Shown: positions 13,670 through 22,375, counted from the stretch's first letter. The stretch: 64,000 nt of DNA from an uncultured Aquimarina sp. (GCA_947498785.1 CANMLS010000003.1:1-64000), one strand, 5' to 3'. A program made the numbers and translations. The notes: a model not told the origin generated them from the sequence alone.

Positions 13670-13983
13670 AATGTAGATTGATGTATTTCTTTAAGTATTT
13701 TTTTATCAATATAAAAAGTTCCAAAAGGAAAGAAACAAGCAATAATAACTTTCCATGTTGTTGTTTTAAAATTCCATTTTTGTTCTACTGCAACCTTCAA
13801 GGTATTAACAACAAAGAGAATAAAGAATATCCCATGTGCCTGTCCGATAAATTTTACTAAGACAGGTTCTTTGAGTATATATTTTACTGGAACAGCTACA
13901 AACATCAATAACAATAGAGAACACCCTTCTAGATATCCCAATACTCTTAATCTTCCAATATTAGAGTTTAAATAATTCTTCAT
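13666..13983 (-). CDS. DUF3817 integral membrane protein
   Basis: A 105-aa protein with three hydrophobic segments. GYLEGCSLLLLMFVAVPVKY and GQAHGIFFILFVVNTL are the signature segments of DUF3817 (conserved E in helix 1 and H in helix 2). The C-terminal PFGTFYIDKKI is also typical. Function unknown; often found beside transporters or stress regulators. It sits between the membrane protein at 13993 (9 bases away) and the rhodanese gene (4-base overlap). Confidence 0.8.
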   Translation of the reverse strand: MKNYLNSNIGRLRVLGYLEGCSLLLLMFVAVPVKYILKEPVLVKFIGQAHGIFFILFVVNTLKVAVEQKWNFKTTTWKVIIACFFPFGTFYIDKKILKEIHQSTL

Positions 13984-13992
13984 GTAATCTGT

Positions 13993-14457
13993 TTAAAAAG
14001 TTCTTATATAAGGGCGGTTAGAAAGAGGAGAAAATGGCCATGGAATCGCTATCAGAATGATCAATAATGTAATTGTGAACCAAATCACCACAGTTTTATG
14101 CTTATCTTTTTCATTTAATTTCCTCTTAGCCAAAGCAGAACCTATTGTCAAAACTATAATTGCCAAAAACATCAATAAAAAATGAATCAAACCAAAAAAC
14201 ACAATATCTTTCTCATAAAAGGAATCTTTAAGGTTTTTCCAGAAATATTTGATAACTGGGCTTTGAGAGTATAAAATAAATCCAAAAATTAATTGAATAT
14301 GAGCAATGGTAGCTGTCCAATGTCTTATTGAATTATCTATTTTATAGTATGGTAAATTGTAAAAATATCCTCTATAAGATCTATACAAAGCCATAACCAA
14401 TGATAACAAAACAAACCATTTTATTAATGAATGCACGATTAAAACTGTATTATACAT
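13993..14457 (-). CDS. Four-helix membrane protein, cytochrome b561-like layout
   Basis: A 154-aa protein with four transmembrane segments and conserved-looking histidines near membrane edges (VHSLIKW, RHWTATIAHIQLIFG, GLIHFLLM). Similar Bacteroidota proteins are sometimes annotated cytochrome b; haem binding is only a possibility from the histidine placing. It is the first gene after TetR and follows a palindromic operator-like site at 14480-14497. Confidence 0.6.
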   Translation of the reverse strand: MYNTVLIVHSLIKWFVLLSLVMALYRSYRGYFYNLPYYKIDNSIRHWTATIAHIQLIFGFILYSQSPVIKYFWKNLKDSFYEKDIVFFGLIHFLLMFLAIIVLTIGSALAKRKLNEKDKHKTVVIWFTITLLIILIAIPWPFSPLSNRPYIRTF

Positions 14458-14479
14458 ACGCTATTTTTATTATTTTAAA

Positions 14480-14497
14480 ACCTACCAAACGGTATGT
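14480..14497 (-). promoter_or_regulatory. TetR operator candidate
   Basis: On the minus strand ACATACC-GTTT-GGTAGGT is a near-perfect palindrome (one mismatch) of the type bound by TetR/AcrR proteins. It lies between the TetR gene and the membrane protein gene. It falls between an upstream TTG (about 21 bases before) and a TAGGTTTT box, which resemble the flavobacterial -33 and -7 elements, so a bound repressor would block this internal promoter. Confidence 0.5.
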
Positions 14498-14515
14498 TTT
14501 TTTAGCAAAAAAAAA

Positions 14516-15130
14516 TTATTCTATACTGCTTAAATATCTTTTCAATTCCTTTAAATATTCCTGATAGCAATCAACACCATACAACTTACCAAGGTTTCTA
14601 ATCCCCATATAACCCGTAATAATGAACATAGAAGATTGTTTTACATTTAATTCCTTACGAATTCGACCTTCTTCCTTACCTTTTAAAAGGACTTTCTCCA
14701 AAGTGTTTTGTGTTTCATTTACAAGTCCTGAAAGTACTTTTTTAAACGAGACATTGAGTGGTGCCATCTCCTCAATAATATTGACAGCAGGACACCCATA
14801 TTGTGGATCAAAAGCAGGGGTTTCCATCAAAATTGACTTGATCATATCATAAATACTTTGAGTCGCAGGTTTATCTTCATTTAGAGGAATAACTAATGCT
14901 TCGTACATTCCAGGATACATTATTTCATTAATCATTGCTAACCCCATCTCATCTTTGTTTTTAAAATGATAAAAAAATGCCCCTTTAGAAACAGATGTCA
15001 GCGCAATGATATCGTCTATACTAGTAGCTTGATATCCTTTTTTATATGATATTTCAAACGCTTTCTCTAGAATTGTATGTCTGGTGTATTCTCCTTTTTT
15101 CAAAAACTTACCATTTAGTACTTTTTGCAA
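14516..15130 (-). CDS. TetR/AcrR-family transcriptional regulator
   Basis: A 204-aa protein of usual length. The N-terminal HTH (TRHTILEKAFEISYKKGYQATSIDDIIALTSVSKGAFFYHFKNKDEM) is a textbook TetR domain with the KGAFFYHFKNKDEL recognition region. The ligand-binding half has a TetR_C pattern with PQYGCPAVNI near residue 110. It heads the minus-strand operon and its likely operator is at 14480-14497. It is divergent from the ECF sigma factor gene. Confidence 0.9.
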   Translation of the reverse strand: MQKVLNGKFLKKGEYTRHTILEKAFEISYKKGYQATSIDDIIALTSVSKGAFFYHFKNKDEMGLAMINEIMYPGMYEALVIPLNEDKPATQSIYDMIKSILMETPAFDPQYGCPAVNIIEEMAPLNVSFKKVLSGLVNETQNTLEKVLLKGKEEGRIRKELNVKQSSMFIITGYMGIRNLGKLYGVDCYQEYLKELKRYLSSIE

Positions 15131-15135
15131 ATATA
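15128..15135 (-). promoter_or_regulatory. -7 box of the tetR promoter
   Basis: TATATTTG on the minus strand fits the Bacteroidota -7 consensus TAnnTTTG. It ends 2 bases upstream of the first base of the TetR start region, so the transcript would be nearly leaderless, or the real start codon is slightly internal. No good TTG box at -33 was seen. Moderate support. Confidence 0.35.
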
Positions 15136-15155
15136 TGTGTTTATTTAAAATAAAA

Positions 15156-15182
15156 TGTCACATTTTGAATGTTTCAATTGTT
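15156..15182 (+). promoter_or_regulatory. ECF41-type autoregulatory promoter
   Basis: TGTCACA (15156-15162), 16 bases, then TGTT. ECF41 sigma factors recognise TGTCACA-N16-CGTC. A second copy of the same layout lies in front of azoR (16134-16160). The two copies also share the TTTT and GTTTCA stretches inside the spacer. The predicted start of transcription is about 80 bases upstream of the sigma factor ATG. Confidence 0.55.
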
Positions 15183-15269
15183 ATTATAGTATTAAACCGA
15201 AAAGTTTGTCTAGATATCATACAAATTGAAGTATACTTTTCGTTTATCATTTCTAAACACTTTTATAGA

Positions 15270-16133
15270 ATGAAAGATCACACTTTAGATATACATTCCT
15301 ATCACAACCTCTTATTTCCTTATGCCTATAATATTTTAGGATCTGTAGAAGATGCAAAAGATGCTGTTCAGGAAGTATTAAGTAGATATTTAAAAATGGA
15401 TACTACTATTAAAAACGAAAAAGGATATCTTATCACCAGTGTTGTTAATCAAGCTATAAATATTAAAAATAAACAGAAAAAGAACCGTTCTGAAAACATT
15501 CTCCTACCAGAACCCATCGCTACAGAAGAGTCAGATATAGCATTACATCTAAAGGATATTATATCCTATTCTTTACTCATTCTATTGGAGCAACTCAATG
15601 TAAAAGAAAGAGCTGTTTTTATTCTAAAAGAAGCTTTTAACTATTCCCATAAGGAAATTGCTGAAGTTATCTCTGGGACTAAGGAAAATTCAAGAAAATT
15701 ACTTAGTCGCGCAAAATCAAAACTAAAAACATCAAAGACACCTAATAACACACTAAAACGTAGCGAAAGTAATACCTATTTAAAAAAATATATCACTGCT
15801 ATACAGGATCGAGATGTAAAAAAATTAGAATTTCTTTTTGCTGAAGATATACAAATTGTTGTCGATGGCGGCAATGAAATTAAAGTATTACGAAATCATA
15901 CCTCTGGAAAACTAGCATGTATCCAACTTATGTTTGAAGTGTTCGAAAAGTTTCTACAAAAACAAAAAGTAAAATTCACAGAAATTAATCACCAACCTGC
16001 AATTCTGTATTTTACAAAAGGTAAACTATTGTCCTGTTTGGTTTTATCTATTAATGAGAACAAAAAAATATATCGTATAAGTTCTATCATAGATCCAAAA
16101 AAGCTAATCAATATTACTAAAAAAATTAATTGA
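15270..16133 (+). CDS. ECF41-type RNA polymerase sigma factor (SigJ-like)
   Basis: A 287-aa sigma factor, longer than plain ECFs. Sigma2 is YHNLLFPYAYNILGSVEDAKDAVQEVLSRYL (residues 10-40). Sigma4 is LNVKERAVFILKEAFNYSHKEIAEVISGTKENSRKLLSRAKSKL (residues 110-155). The remaining 120 residues form a SnoaL/NTF2-like domain, the hallmark of ECF41, which regulates the sigma itself in place of an anti-sigma. ATG 15270 was chosen because the upstream extension of the frame has no homology and covers the promoter. The next genes, azoR and a cupin, are the kind of oxidoreductase genes ECF41 factors usually sit beside. Confidence 0.8.
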   Translation: MKDHTLDIHSYHNLLFPYAYNILGSVEDAKDAVQEVLSRYLKMDTTIKNEKGYLITSVVNQAINIKNKQKKNRSENILLPEPIATEESDIALHLKDIISYSLLILLEQLNVKERAVFILKEAFNYSHKEIAEVISGTKENSRKLLSRAKSKLKTSKTPNNTLKRSESNTYLKKYITAIQDRDVKKLEFLFAEDIQIVVDGGNEIKVLRNHTSGKLACIQLMFEVFEKFLQKQKVKFTEINHQPAILYFTKGKLLSCLVLSINENKKIYRISSIIDPKKLINITKKIN

Positions 16134-16160
16134 TGTCACGTTTTCTGTTTCAGGTTTGTC
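16134..16160 (+). promoter_or_regulatory. ECF41-type promoter of azoR
   Basis: TGTCACG, a 16-base spacer, then TGTC at 16157-16160. It starts exactly at the end of the sigma gene and 54 bases before the azoR ATG. It matches the site upstream of the sigma gene and the published ECF41 consensus in all but one or two bases, so the sigma factor probably drives azoR and the cupin. Confidence 0.6.
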
Positions 16161-16187
16161 TTATTACCAAATCTAAAATTTAAGAAA

Positions 16188-16796
16188 ATGAAAATATTGT
16201 TACGGATTGATTCCAGCTCAAGAACAGAAGGTTCACATTCAAGGAAACTCGCAGATTTCATTGAAAACCACTGGAAATCGAAACAGCCAGACGGTCAAGT
16301 CTTATATCGTGATTTAGCATCATATCAGATCCCACACATACAAAATGATACTATACTTGGTTTTTACACTCCAGAACAGAAACATAACGAAGTACTTAAA
16401 AAAGCACTACTGATCTCTAACGAGTTAATTAATGAATTAGAAAATGCAAATGAAATTCTTATCAGCAGCCCATTATACAACTTAAATGTACCCTCTAACC
16501 TTAAAGCTTATTTTGATCATGTTGTCAGGATTGGCAAAACATTTGGAGTGGACGAAAAAGGAAATTACTTTGGAATGCTAAAAGAGAAAATAGCATACCT
16601 AGCACTTGCAAAAGGAGGTTCTTATAAAGGAACTCCAATGGAAAAATATGATTTTCAAGAGCCTTATCTCAAAGCAATTTTACATCATATCGGTATTGAT
16701 GTAAAAAATATATTTTCTATTGAAGGCACTTCTAACCCAGAAGTATTACAAAAAAATTTCAATGAAATTCATCAACAAATTCAAGAAAACATTTAA
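16188..16796 (+). CDS. azoR: FMN-dependent NADH-azoreductase
   Basis: A 202-aa flavodoxin-fold enzyme. LLRIDSSSRTEGSHSRKLADF is the FMN phosphate loop. ANEILISSPLYNLNVPSNLKAYFDHVVRIGKTF (residues 86-120) is the conserved P-x-Y-N-x-x-x-P block of AzoR. AYLALAKGGSYKG is the second flavin contact region. It reduces azo bonds and quinones in two-electron steps with NADH. It is predicted to be under the ECF41 sigma factor through the promoter at 16134 and is followed 13 bases later by the cupin gene. Confidence 0.85.
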   Translation: MKILLRIDSSSRTEGSHSRKLADFIENHWKSKQPDGQVLYRDLASYQIPHIQNDTILGFYTPEQKHNEVLKKALLISNELINELENANEILISSPLYNLNVPSNLKAYFDHVVRIGKTFGVDEKGNYFGMLKEKIAYLALAKGGSYKGTPMEKYDFQEPYLKAILHHIGIDVKNIFSIEGTSNPEVLQKNFNEIHQQIQENI

Positions 16797-16809
16797 AAAT
16801 AGTATACCC

Positions 16810-17325
16810 ATGAAAGAAGATTTTTTTAATGATGTATTAAAAAACAATGCCATAGTTGTTCAACCCAATGAAGGAGAAACGTTTACGATGAACGGTATTT
16901 CTTTTACCTTTAAAATTACCAGTGAATTATCCAATGACCAACTGGGAGTTTATGATATTGTTTTAGCTCCGCGAGCTATTGGTGCAAAATTGCATTATCA
17001 TAGATTTATGGATGAGACTTTTATTGTAAACAAAGGCATACTAACCATTATTACAGGAACAGATAACACCGCCTATGAAGCCGGACCAGGTACAGTGATA
17101 TATGCACCCAGGTTCACTCCTCATGGATTTCAAAATGACACTGATAAAGAGGTTAACATCACTCTCATGTTCAATCCTTCTCAAAAGCGGGAAGGTTTTT
17201 TTAGAGGGTTGAATGAAACTCTTAGTGATCAACCTATTGATCCTGAAAAATACTTAAAATTGTATAATAAATACGATAGTTTTCCTGTGGACACAGCGAA
17301 TATGTTGCCTATAAGAAACAAATAG
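16810..17325 (+). CDS. Cupin-domain protein
   Basis: A 171-aa protein with the cupin motif 1 region IGAKLHYHRFMDETFIVNKG and motif 2 region GPGTVIYAPRFTPHGFQN, giving the usual metal-binding histidines and glutamate. I start at ATG 16810; the longer frame overlaps azoR by about 90 bases. It is probably a dioxygenase or a small-molecule binding barrel. Its position after azoR suggests a shared role in quinone or electrophile stress. Confidence 0.75.
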   Translation: MKEDFFNDVLKNNAIVVQPNEGETFTMNGISFTFKITSELSNDQLGVYDIVLAPRAIGAKLHYHRFMDETFIVNKGILTIITGTDNTAYEAGPGTVIYAPRFTPHGFQNDTDKEVNITLMFNPSQKREGFFRGLNETLSDQPIDPEKYLKLYNKYDSFPVDTANMLPIRNK

Positions 17326-17429
17326 CGTTTTCAAAAATACTAAGTATATGTAAATTTAAATTTAGGATGATAACAGATTTGATAATTATCCTGATAAACC
17401 TTTACATTCTTTTTATGTTTATTGTTATA

Positions 17430-17445
17430 TCTCAAATGTTTCTTA
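17430..17445 (+). promoter_or_regulatory. LacI-type box upstream of the LacI regulator
   Basis: TCTCAAATGTTTCTTA lies 28 bases before the regulator's ATG. It shares TATCTCAAAYGTTT with the site at 21629-21642 in front of xylB. The two are the only good matches I see near these genes, so they are likely the operator of this LacI protein. The centre here is TG instead of CG. Confidence 0.4.
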
Positions 17446-17472
17446 TAAATTGAGCATTTATTATCGCATACA

Positions 17473-18504
17473 ATGAAAAAGAAAAGAATAACCTTAAAAG
17501 ATATAGCAAATGAATTTAATGTGTCTATTGCTACAGTTTCTAAAGCTCTCAATGATAGTTACGAGATTAGCACTAAGACTAAAGCTAAAATTCAGGAATA
17601 CGCAAAAGAACATCATTACAAACCCAATAGTATTGCGTTAAACTTACAAAATAAGAAGACCAAAACTATTGGGGTTATTATTCCTAATATTCTAAATCAT
17701 TTTTTCACTAAAGTATTTGTTGGAATAGAAAAGATAGCCACAGAAAAAGGGTATAACCTCATCACTTGTATTTCTAACGAATCTTATGAAAAAGAAGTTA
17801 GCGCAATAGAACTTCTTAAAAATTCTGCATTAGATGGTTTTATTCTTTCTATAGCAGAAGAAACGCAGGTAAAACAAAACTTTACTCATTTTCAAAACAC
17901 AATAAATCAAGGTATTCCTATTGTAATGTTTGACAGAGTTACCGATGAAATTGAATGTGATAAAGTTATTGTTAACGATAAAGAGGGGGCGTATAATGCC
18001 ACTAATCATTTTATTGAAACTGGCTGTAAAAACATAGCTATTGTTTCTACCATACATAATATAAGTGTAGGAAAATTAAGGCTAGAAGGGTATAAAAAAG
18101 CACTTTTGGAAGCAGGCATTCCTGTAGATGAGTCTCTAATCTTAAAAGTGGATGAATTTAACGATATCAATACTTTACTAAAAGCCGTACTGGACTCTAA
18201 AAAAGTTGATGCTATTTTATGCTTAGAAGAAGATTCTGCCGTAAATTCATTAAAAATTATTTCTTCAAAAGGATATAAAGTTCCTGAAGATATTTCTATT
18301 ATTGGTTTTACTAATGGAATTTTACCAAGACATGTTACACCTACTATTACCACAATAAGTCAACATGGTGTCTATTTGGGAGAAACTGCTACCAAAATGC
18401 TCATTGAAAAATTAGAAAATGAAAACCCAGAAACATCTTATACAACAAAAGTGATAAAAACCAATCTTATAGAACGTCAAACCACCAAAGCTCTCTCTTA
18501 CTGA
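17473..18504 (+). CDS. LacI-family regulator, probably of xylose genes
   Basis: A 343-aa protein. The HTH is ITLKDIANEFNVSIATVSKALNDSYEIS (residues 5-32). The periplasmic-binding-like effector domain follows (TIGVIIPNILNHFFTKVFVGIEKIA, DGFILS, IPIVMFDRV, and DISIIGFTN). Length and layout are standard. It converges on the xylB-xylA operon, and shared box-like sequences lie upstream of itself and of xylB, so it is probably a repressor of D-xylose catabolism with autoregulation. No transporter gene is nearby. Confidence 0.85.
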   Translation: MKKKRITLKDIANEFNVSIATVSKALNDSYEISTKTKAKIQEYAKEHHYKPNSIALNLQNKKTKTIGVIIPNILNHFFTKVFVGIEKIATEKGYNLITCISNESYEKEVSAIELLKNSALDGFILSIAEETQVKQNFTHFQNTINQGIPIVMFDRVTDEIECDKVIVNDKEGAYNATNHFIETGCKNIAIVSTIHNISVGKLRLEGYKKALLEAGIPVDESLILKVDEFNDINTLLKAVLDSKKVDAILCLEEDSAVNSLKIISSKGYKVPEDISIIGFTNGILPRHVTPTITTISQHGVYLGETATKMLIEKLENENPETSYTTKVIKTNLIERQTTKALSY

Positions 18505-18516
18505 GCAAATATTTTC

Positions 18517-18580
18517 TGTCATACTAAACCAAAAGAAAGAGAAGGTTATTAGAACTTCTGGCTTTTAGTTTAGTATGACA
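18517..18580. terminator. Bidirectional terminator-like inverted repeat
   Basis: TGTCATACTAAAC (18517-18529) and GTTTAGTATGACA (18568-18580) are perfect 13-bp inverted repeats; CCAAAAG and CTTTTAG extend the inner stem with minor mismatches. It lies between the convergent LacI gene and xylA. There is no long T tract, so it may act by structure, or be a small dispersed palindrome. Confidence 0.5.
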
Positions 18581-18633
18581 GTCAATACTTATTGTTAAGA
18601 CCATTTTGGATATTTTGAGTCAAATCAAGTAAA

Positions 18634-19959
18634 CTATATATATTGATTTATAATATTTTCAAAAAGCTCTTGTTTACCACTTTGCAATTCTAATTCTCCA
18701 TTTTTGACAGCAATATCATAGAGTTTATTAAGATCTAACTTTCCTTCTTCGAAGGCTTTACCATTTCCAGAATCAAAAGAGCTATATCTTTTTTCTCTTA
18801 AACTCTCATATGAAGATGATGAAATAATCTTATCGGCTATGGTTAAAGCTCTTGCAAATACATCTGCACCTCCAATATGTGCAAGGAATACATCTTCCAT
18901 ATCTGTAGAGTTTCTTCTTATTTTGGCATCAAAATTTACTCCTCCTCCTTGTAAACCACCTGATTTAAGAAAAACCAACATTGCCTCTGTCACTTCGGTA
19001 ATGTTATTTGGAAACTGGTCTGTATCCCAACCATTCTGATAATCTCCTCTATTGGCATCTATACTTCCCAGCATACCCGCATCTGCAGCAACTTGTATTT
19101 CATGCTGAAATGTATGTTGTGCCAATGTAGCATGATTCACTTCAATATTAATCTTAAAATCTTTATCTAATCCATATTCTTTTAAGAAAGCAATAGAAGT
19201 CGCAGTATCAAAATCATACTGATGTTTCATAGGTTCCATTGGCTTAGGTTCTATAAAAAATGTTCCTGTAAACCCTTGTTCTCTTGCATAATCTTTTGCT
19301 GCAGTAAGGAATTTACCCATATGATCTAGCTCTCTTTTCATATCGGTATTAAGAAGTGACATATACCCTTCTCTTCCTCCCCAGAAAACATAATTTTCGC
19401 CATTTAATGCAATAGTAGCATCTAATGCCAATTTTATCTGTCCTCCTGCTCTTGCTAGTACATTAAAATCAGGATTGGTAGCTGCTCCATTCATATATCG
19501 TGGGTTTGAAAAACAATTTGCTGTACCCCACAATAATTTTACTCCAGAAGCTTGTTGTTTTTCTTTTATATAATCCACAATCGTTGATAATCTTTTTTCA
19601 GATTCAGAAAACGTGGATGCTTCTCTTATCAAATCATAATCATGAAAACAGAAATAATCAAATCCCATTTTTGTAATAAACTCAAAAGCTGCATCGGCTT
19701 TTTCTTTTGCTGCTATAATAGCATCCTGAGATGAATCCCACGCAAAATTTAATGTTCCTGGTCCAAAAGGATCTGCTCCTGTACCACAGAAGGTGTGCCA
19801 ATAGGAAATTGCAAATTTAAAATGCTCTTTCATTGTTTTACCAGCAACCACTTTATTGGCATCATAATGCTTAAATGCCAGTGGATTATTCGAAGTAACA
19901 CCTTCAAATTTTATGTCTTCAATCCCTTTAAAATATTCTTTATCTCCTACTAAAGCCAT
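18634..19959 (-). CDS. xylA: Xylose isomerase
   Basis: A 441-aa enzyme of the class II length. Visible conserved blocks are FCFHDYDL (catalytic histidine and aspartate near residue 102), [56 protein letters not shown] (metal ligand glutamate and the second metal site), and [17 protein letters not shown]. It converts D-xylose to D-xylulose in the cytoplasm with divalent metals. It follows xylB by 4 bases on the same strand; both are transcribed from upstream of xylB. Confidence 0.97.
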   Translation of the reverse strand: MALVGDKEYFKGIEDIKFEGVTSNNPLAFKHYDANKVVAGKTMKEHFKFAISYWHTFCGTGADPFGPGTLNFAWDSSQDAIIAAKEKADAAFEFITKMGFDYFCFHDYDLIREASTFSESEKRLSTIVDYIKEKQQASGVKLLWGTANCFSNPRYMNGAATNPDFNVLARAGGQIKLALDATIALNGENYVFWGGREGYMSLLNTDMKRELDHMGKFLTAAKDYAREQGFTGTFFIEPKPMEPMKHQYDFDTATSIAFLKEYGLDKDFKINIEVNHATLAQHTFQHEIQVAADAGMLGSIDANRGDYQNGWDTDQFPNNITEVTEAMLVFLKSGGLQGGGVNFDAKIRRNSTDMEDVFLAHIGGADVFARALTIADKIISSSSYESLREKRYSSFDSGNGKAFEEGKLDLNKLYDIAVKNGELELQSGKQELFENIINQYI

Positions 19960-19963
19960 CTAT

Positions 19964-21451
19964 TTATTCTTTTGTAATTTTTTTTAATTCTTTTTTCCAT
20001 TTCTGATATGCTTCTAAATAATCTTCTTTATTCTGAAGCGGATGATATGTCATCACATGATCATTTTTAGTAATCATAGTACCAAAATCTTTGAAAGTAC
20101 CATCACTCAAACCAGCTGCTCGAGCTGCACCTATAGCACCTGTGGTATTATAAATTTCTATTTCTTGATGTATTAAGGTTGCAACTGTATTTGAAAACAC
20201 CTCTGAACGAAATAAATTATCATTACCAGCTCGTATGACTTTAATATCTGTTCCATCTTTCTTTAAAATTTCCATTCCATATACGAATGAGAATGCAATT
20301 CCTTCTAACGCTGCCCTAAAAATATGAGAGCTGGTATGTTTATTTAAATTAATATTACAGATATGGGTTCCTATGGTTTTGTTATCAAACATTCGTTCTG
20401 CACCATTACCAAATGGAATTAATTGCAAATCATCAGAACCTATAGGCACTTTTGAAGCATCAGAATTCATAGTTTGATAAGAGTTTGTCTCCAGATTAAA
20501 ATTATTTTTTAACCATCTATACTGAATCCCTGCGCCGTTAATACACAACAGTTTTCCTATACTCGTTGTAGTCTCAGAATGATTAACGTGTGCAAAATTG
20601 TTAAATTTAACTCCTTCTTTTGCATAGAGTGTATCTGTTACTGCATAAAGAACACCCGATGTCCCTCCTGTAGCAGCAACTTCTCCTGCATTAAAAACAT
20701 TAAGTGACAAGGCATTATTGGGCTGATCCCCTGCTCTGTAAAGAATCGGGATCCCCTCACTAAGACCGCTGTCTTCTGCTCCTTCTGAAGATAGTTCTCC
20801 CTGATTAGAAAACGTTGAAACCACCTCTGGTATCAGGTCTGGATTTATATCATAATGTTCTAACAACCATTTGGCGGGTTCATCCCGTTTAAAATCCCAA
20901 AGTGTACCTTCTGACAAACCTGATTTTGTTGTATTTGCAATTCCCGTAAATCTATAAGCAATATAATCTCCTGGCAATAAGAACTTATGAACCTTTTTAT
21001 ACTTTTCTGGTTCATTATCTCTTACCCATTTTAGTTTTGAGGCCGTAAAATTAGCAGGAGAATTAAGTAAAGTTGTCATGCATTGTTCCTCGCCTATTTC
21101 TTGAAATGCTTCGTTTCCTATTTCTACAGCTCGACTATCACACCATATGATAGAATTTCTGATAAGTTTTCCATTCTCATCTATCAGTACTAACCCATGC
21201 ATTTGATATGAAATTCCAATTCCTTTTACCTGATTGGGGTTGATCATATTCTCTTTAAGAATACGTTTGGAAGCTTTACAAACATTTTGCCACCAGAATT
21301 CTGGATTTTGCTCTGCCCATTCTTTATGAACCGAGATAATATCCATTTCTTCCTCTGGTTCATTTACTGAAGCAATAGATTTACCAGTCTTGCTATCAAC
21401 CAAAGCCGCCTTTATTGAAGAGCTTCCTATGTCAAATCCTATATAATACAT
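19964..21451 (-). CDS. xylB: Xylulokinase (FGGY family)
   Basis: A 495-aa carbohydrate kinase. The N-terminus YYIGFDIGSSSIKAALVD is the phosphate 1 motif of the actin-like fold. GISYQMHGLVLID carries the substrate region, GDQPNNALSLNVF and GEVAATGGTSGVLY belong to the second domain, and IRAGNDNLFRSEVFSNTVAT is near the adenosine site. It phosphorylates D-xylulose to xylulose 5-phosphate for the pentose phosphate pathway. It is the first gene of the xylBA operon; LacI-like operator candidates lie upstream. Confidence 0.95.
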   Translation of the reverse strand: MYYIGFDIGSSSIKAALVDSKTGKSIASVNEPEEEMDIISVHKEWAEQNPEFWWQNVCKASKRILKENMINPNQVKGIGISYQMHGLVLIDENGKLIRNSIIWCDSRAVEIGNEAFQEIGEEQCMTTLLNSPANFTASKLKWVRDNEPEKYKKVHKFLLPGDYIAYRFTGIANTTKSGLSEGTLWDFKRDEPAKWLLEHYDINPDLIPEVVSTFSNQGELSSEGAEDSGLSEGIPILYRAGDQPNNALSLNVFNAGEVAATGGTSGVLYAVTDTLYAKEGVKFNNFAHVNHSETTTSIGKLLCINGAGIQYRWLKNNFNLETNSYQTMNSDASKVPIGSDDLQLIPFGNGAERMFDNKTIGTHICNINLNKHTSSHIFRAALEGIAFSFVYGMEILKKDGTDIKVIRAGNDNLFRSEVFSNTVATLIHQEIEIYNTTGAIGAARAAGLSDGTFKDFGTMITKNDHVMTYHPLQNKEDYLEAYQKWKKELKKITKE

Positions 21452-21508
21452 AATATTAGTTTTGAAGGTTCTAAATTAATTTTTATAAGATTTCATTCAA
21501 AAAAAGTG

Positions 21509-21520
21509 TGTTTTAAAACA
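21509..21520. promoter_or_regulatory. Palindrome TGTTTTAAAACA upstream of xylB
   Basis: A perfect 12-bp palindrome 58 bases before the xylB start codon. It could be part of the promoter or a binding site, but its A/T-only centre is unlike LacI boxes. Weak. Confidence 0.25.
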
Positions 21521-21631
21521 TTAAAATCACTTTCAAAAAACATAAAAACAGAATACTTACTTCTTAAAAAAACAACACAATACACTAAATACCAAACATA
21601 TAACAACAAATCTCCAGACATTCATTTTTAT

Positions 21632-21645
21632 CTCAAACGTTTAAG
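21632..21645. promoter_or_regulatory. LacI-type operator candidate upstream of xylB
   Basis: CTCAAACGTTTAAG is a 14-bp palindrome with one mismatch pair and a central CG, the standard form of LacI/GalR boxes. It lies about 180 bases before xylB. A closely similar sequence precedes the LacI gene (17430-17445). The rest of the 21452-21728 stretch is A/T-rich and shows no gene. Confidence 0.5.
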
Positions 21646-21728
21646 TAAATAATCAAATCCATGAAACATTTACTTTTCATTTTTAAACCATACATACTCT
21701 CTGTAAACAAAAATTTAACATTTAAAAT

Positions 21729-21760
21729 TTTGTTTTACTAGACGGGTGGTCATATTTTTG
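21729..21760 (+). promoter_or_regulatory. Promoter of tetR with embedded operator
   Basis: TTTG (21729-21732), a 20-base spacer and TATTTTTG (21753-21760) fit the flavobacterial -33/-7 promoter. The spacer holds TAGACGGGTGGTCA (21739-21752), one of four copies of an operator-like motif around this gene. A repressor bound there would cover the promoter, giving autoregulation. Confidence 0.6.
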
Positions 21761-21778
21761 TATCGAAAAATAAAGGCA

Positions 21779-22375
21779 ATGTCAAAAACCCTAAAACACG
21801 AAGCAAAAGCCGATTACCTTCTTGAGAAAGGTATGGAGATTGTTTGGTCAAAAGGGTACAATGGTACGAGTGTAAATGATATTGTAAAAGCTGCCGAAGT
21901 ACCCAAGGGTTCTTTTTATTTCTATTTTGATAGTAAAGAAGATTTTGTTGTTAAAGCGTTGAATAAATATTTTTTGACACAATTTACTCCTATATTAAGC
22001 ATTTTACATGATAAATCAGTTTCTCCTAAACAACGTTTAAATAATTTTTATGAGTACAGAGTTGAAGTAATCAAAAAGGAATTAGAATGTAAACTAGGCT
22101 GTATGGGATGCAAGTTAAGTAATGAAATGGCTGAACATAATGACAATATTCGTGAAGCCGTTTTACTAAAAAACAATTTTATAAAAGAAGAAATCACAAA
22201 AGTGGCTCTCGAAGCTCAAGAAAAGGGAGAGATTGAAGCCTCGATGGATGTAGTAAGTATGGTAGAGTTTATAGAGGATGCAGGTAAAGGTGCTATGACA
22301 ACTATGAAAGAAATGCAAAGTGCATCACCAATTAACAATCTATTAAAAATGACAAAAAAGATATTTTTAAAATAA
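21779..22375 (+). CDS. TetR/AcrR-family regulator of the MMPL export operon
   Basis: A 198-aa regulator. The HTH region is ADYLLEKGMEIVWSKGYNGTSVNDIVKAAEVPKGSFYFYFDSKEDF. The C-terminal half has the TetR_C pattern with CKLGCMGCKLSNEMAEHNDNI, in which three cysteines are close together (ECKLGCMGC) and could be redox- or thiol-sensitive. ATG 21779 is preferred to the upstream start, which would remove the promoter. The motif TAGACGACTGGTCA and relatives occur once before the gene and three times after it, so it probably represses itself and the MMPL operon. Confidence 0.85.
   Translation: MSKTLKHEAKADYLLEKGMEIVWSKGYNGTSVNDIVKAAEVPKGSFYFYFDSKEDFVVKALNKYFLTQFTPILSILHDKSVSPKQRLNNFYEYRVEVIKKELECKLGCMGCKLSNEMAEHNDNIREAVLLKNNFIKEEITKVALEAQEKGEIEASMDVVSMVEFIEDAGKGAMTTMKEMQSASPINNLLKMTKKIFLK

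Noticed and set aside
18517..18580. Insertion sequence end or MITE
   Set aside because: Only one copy is seen, without target duplicates; its position between convergent genes fits termination.
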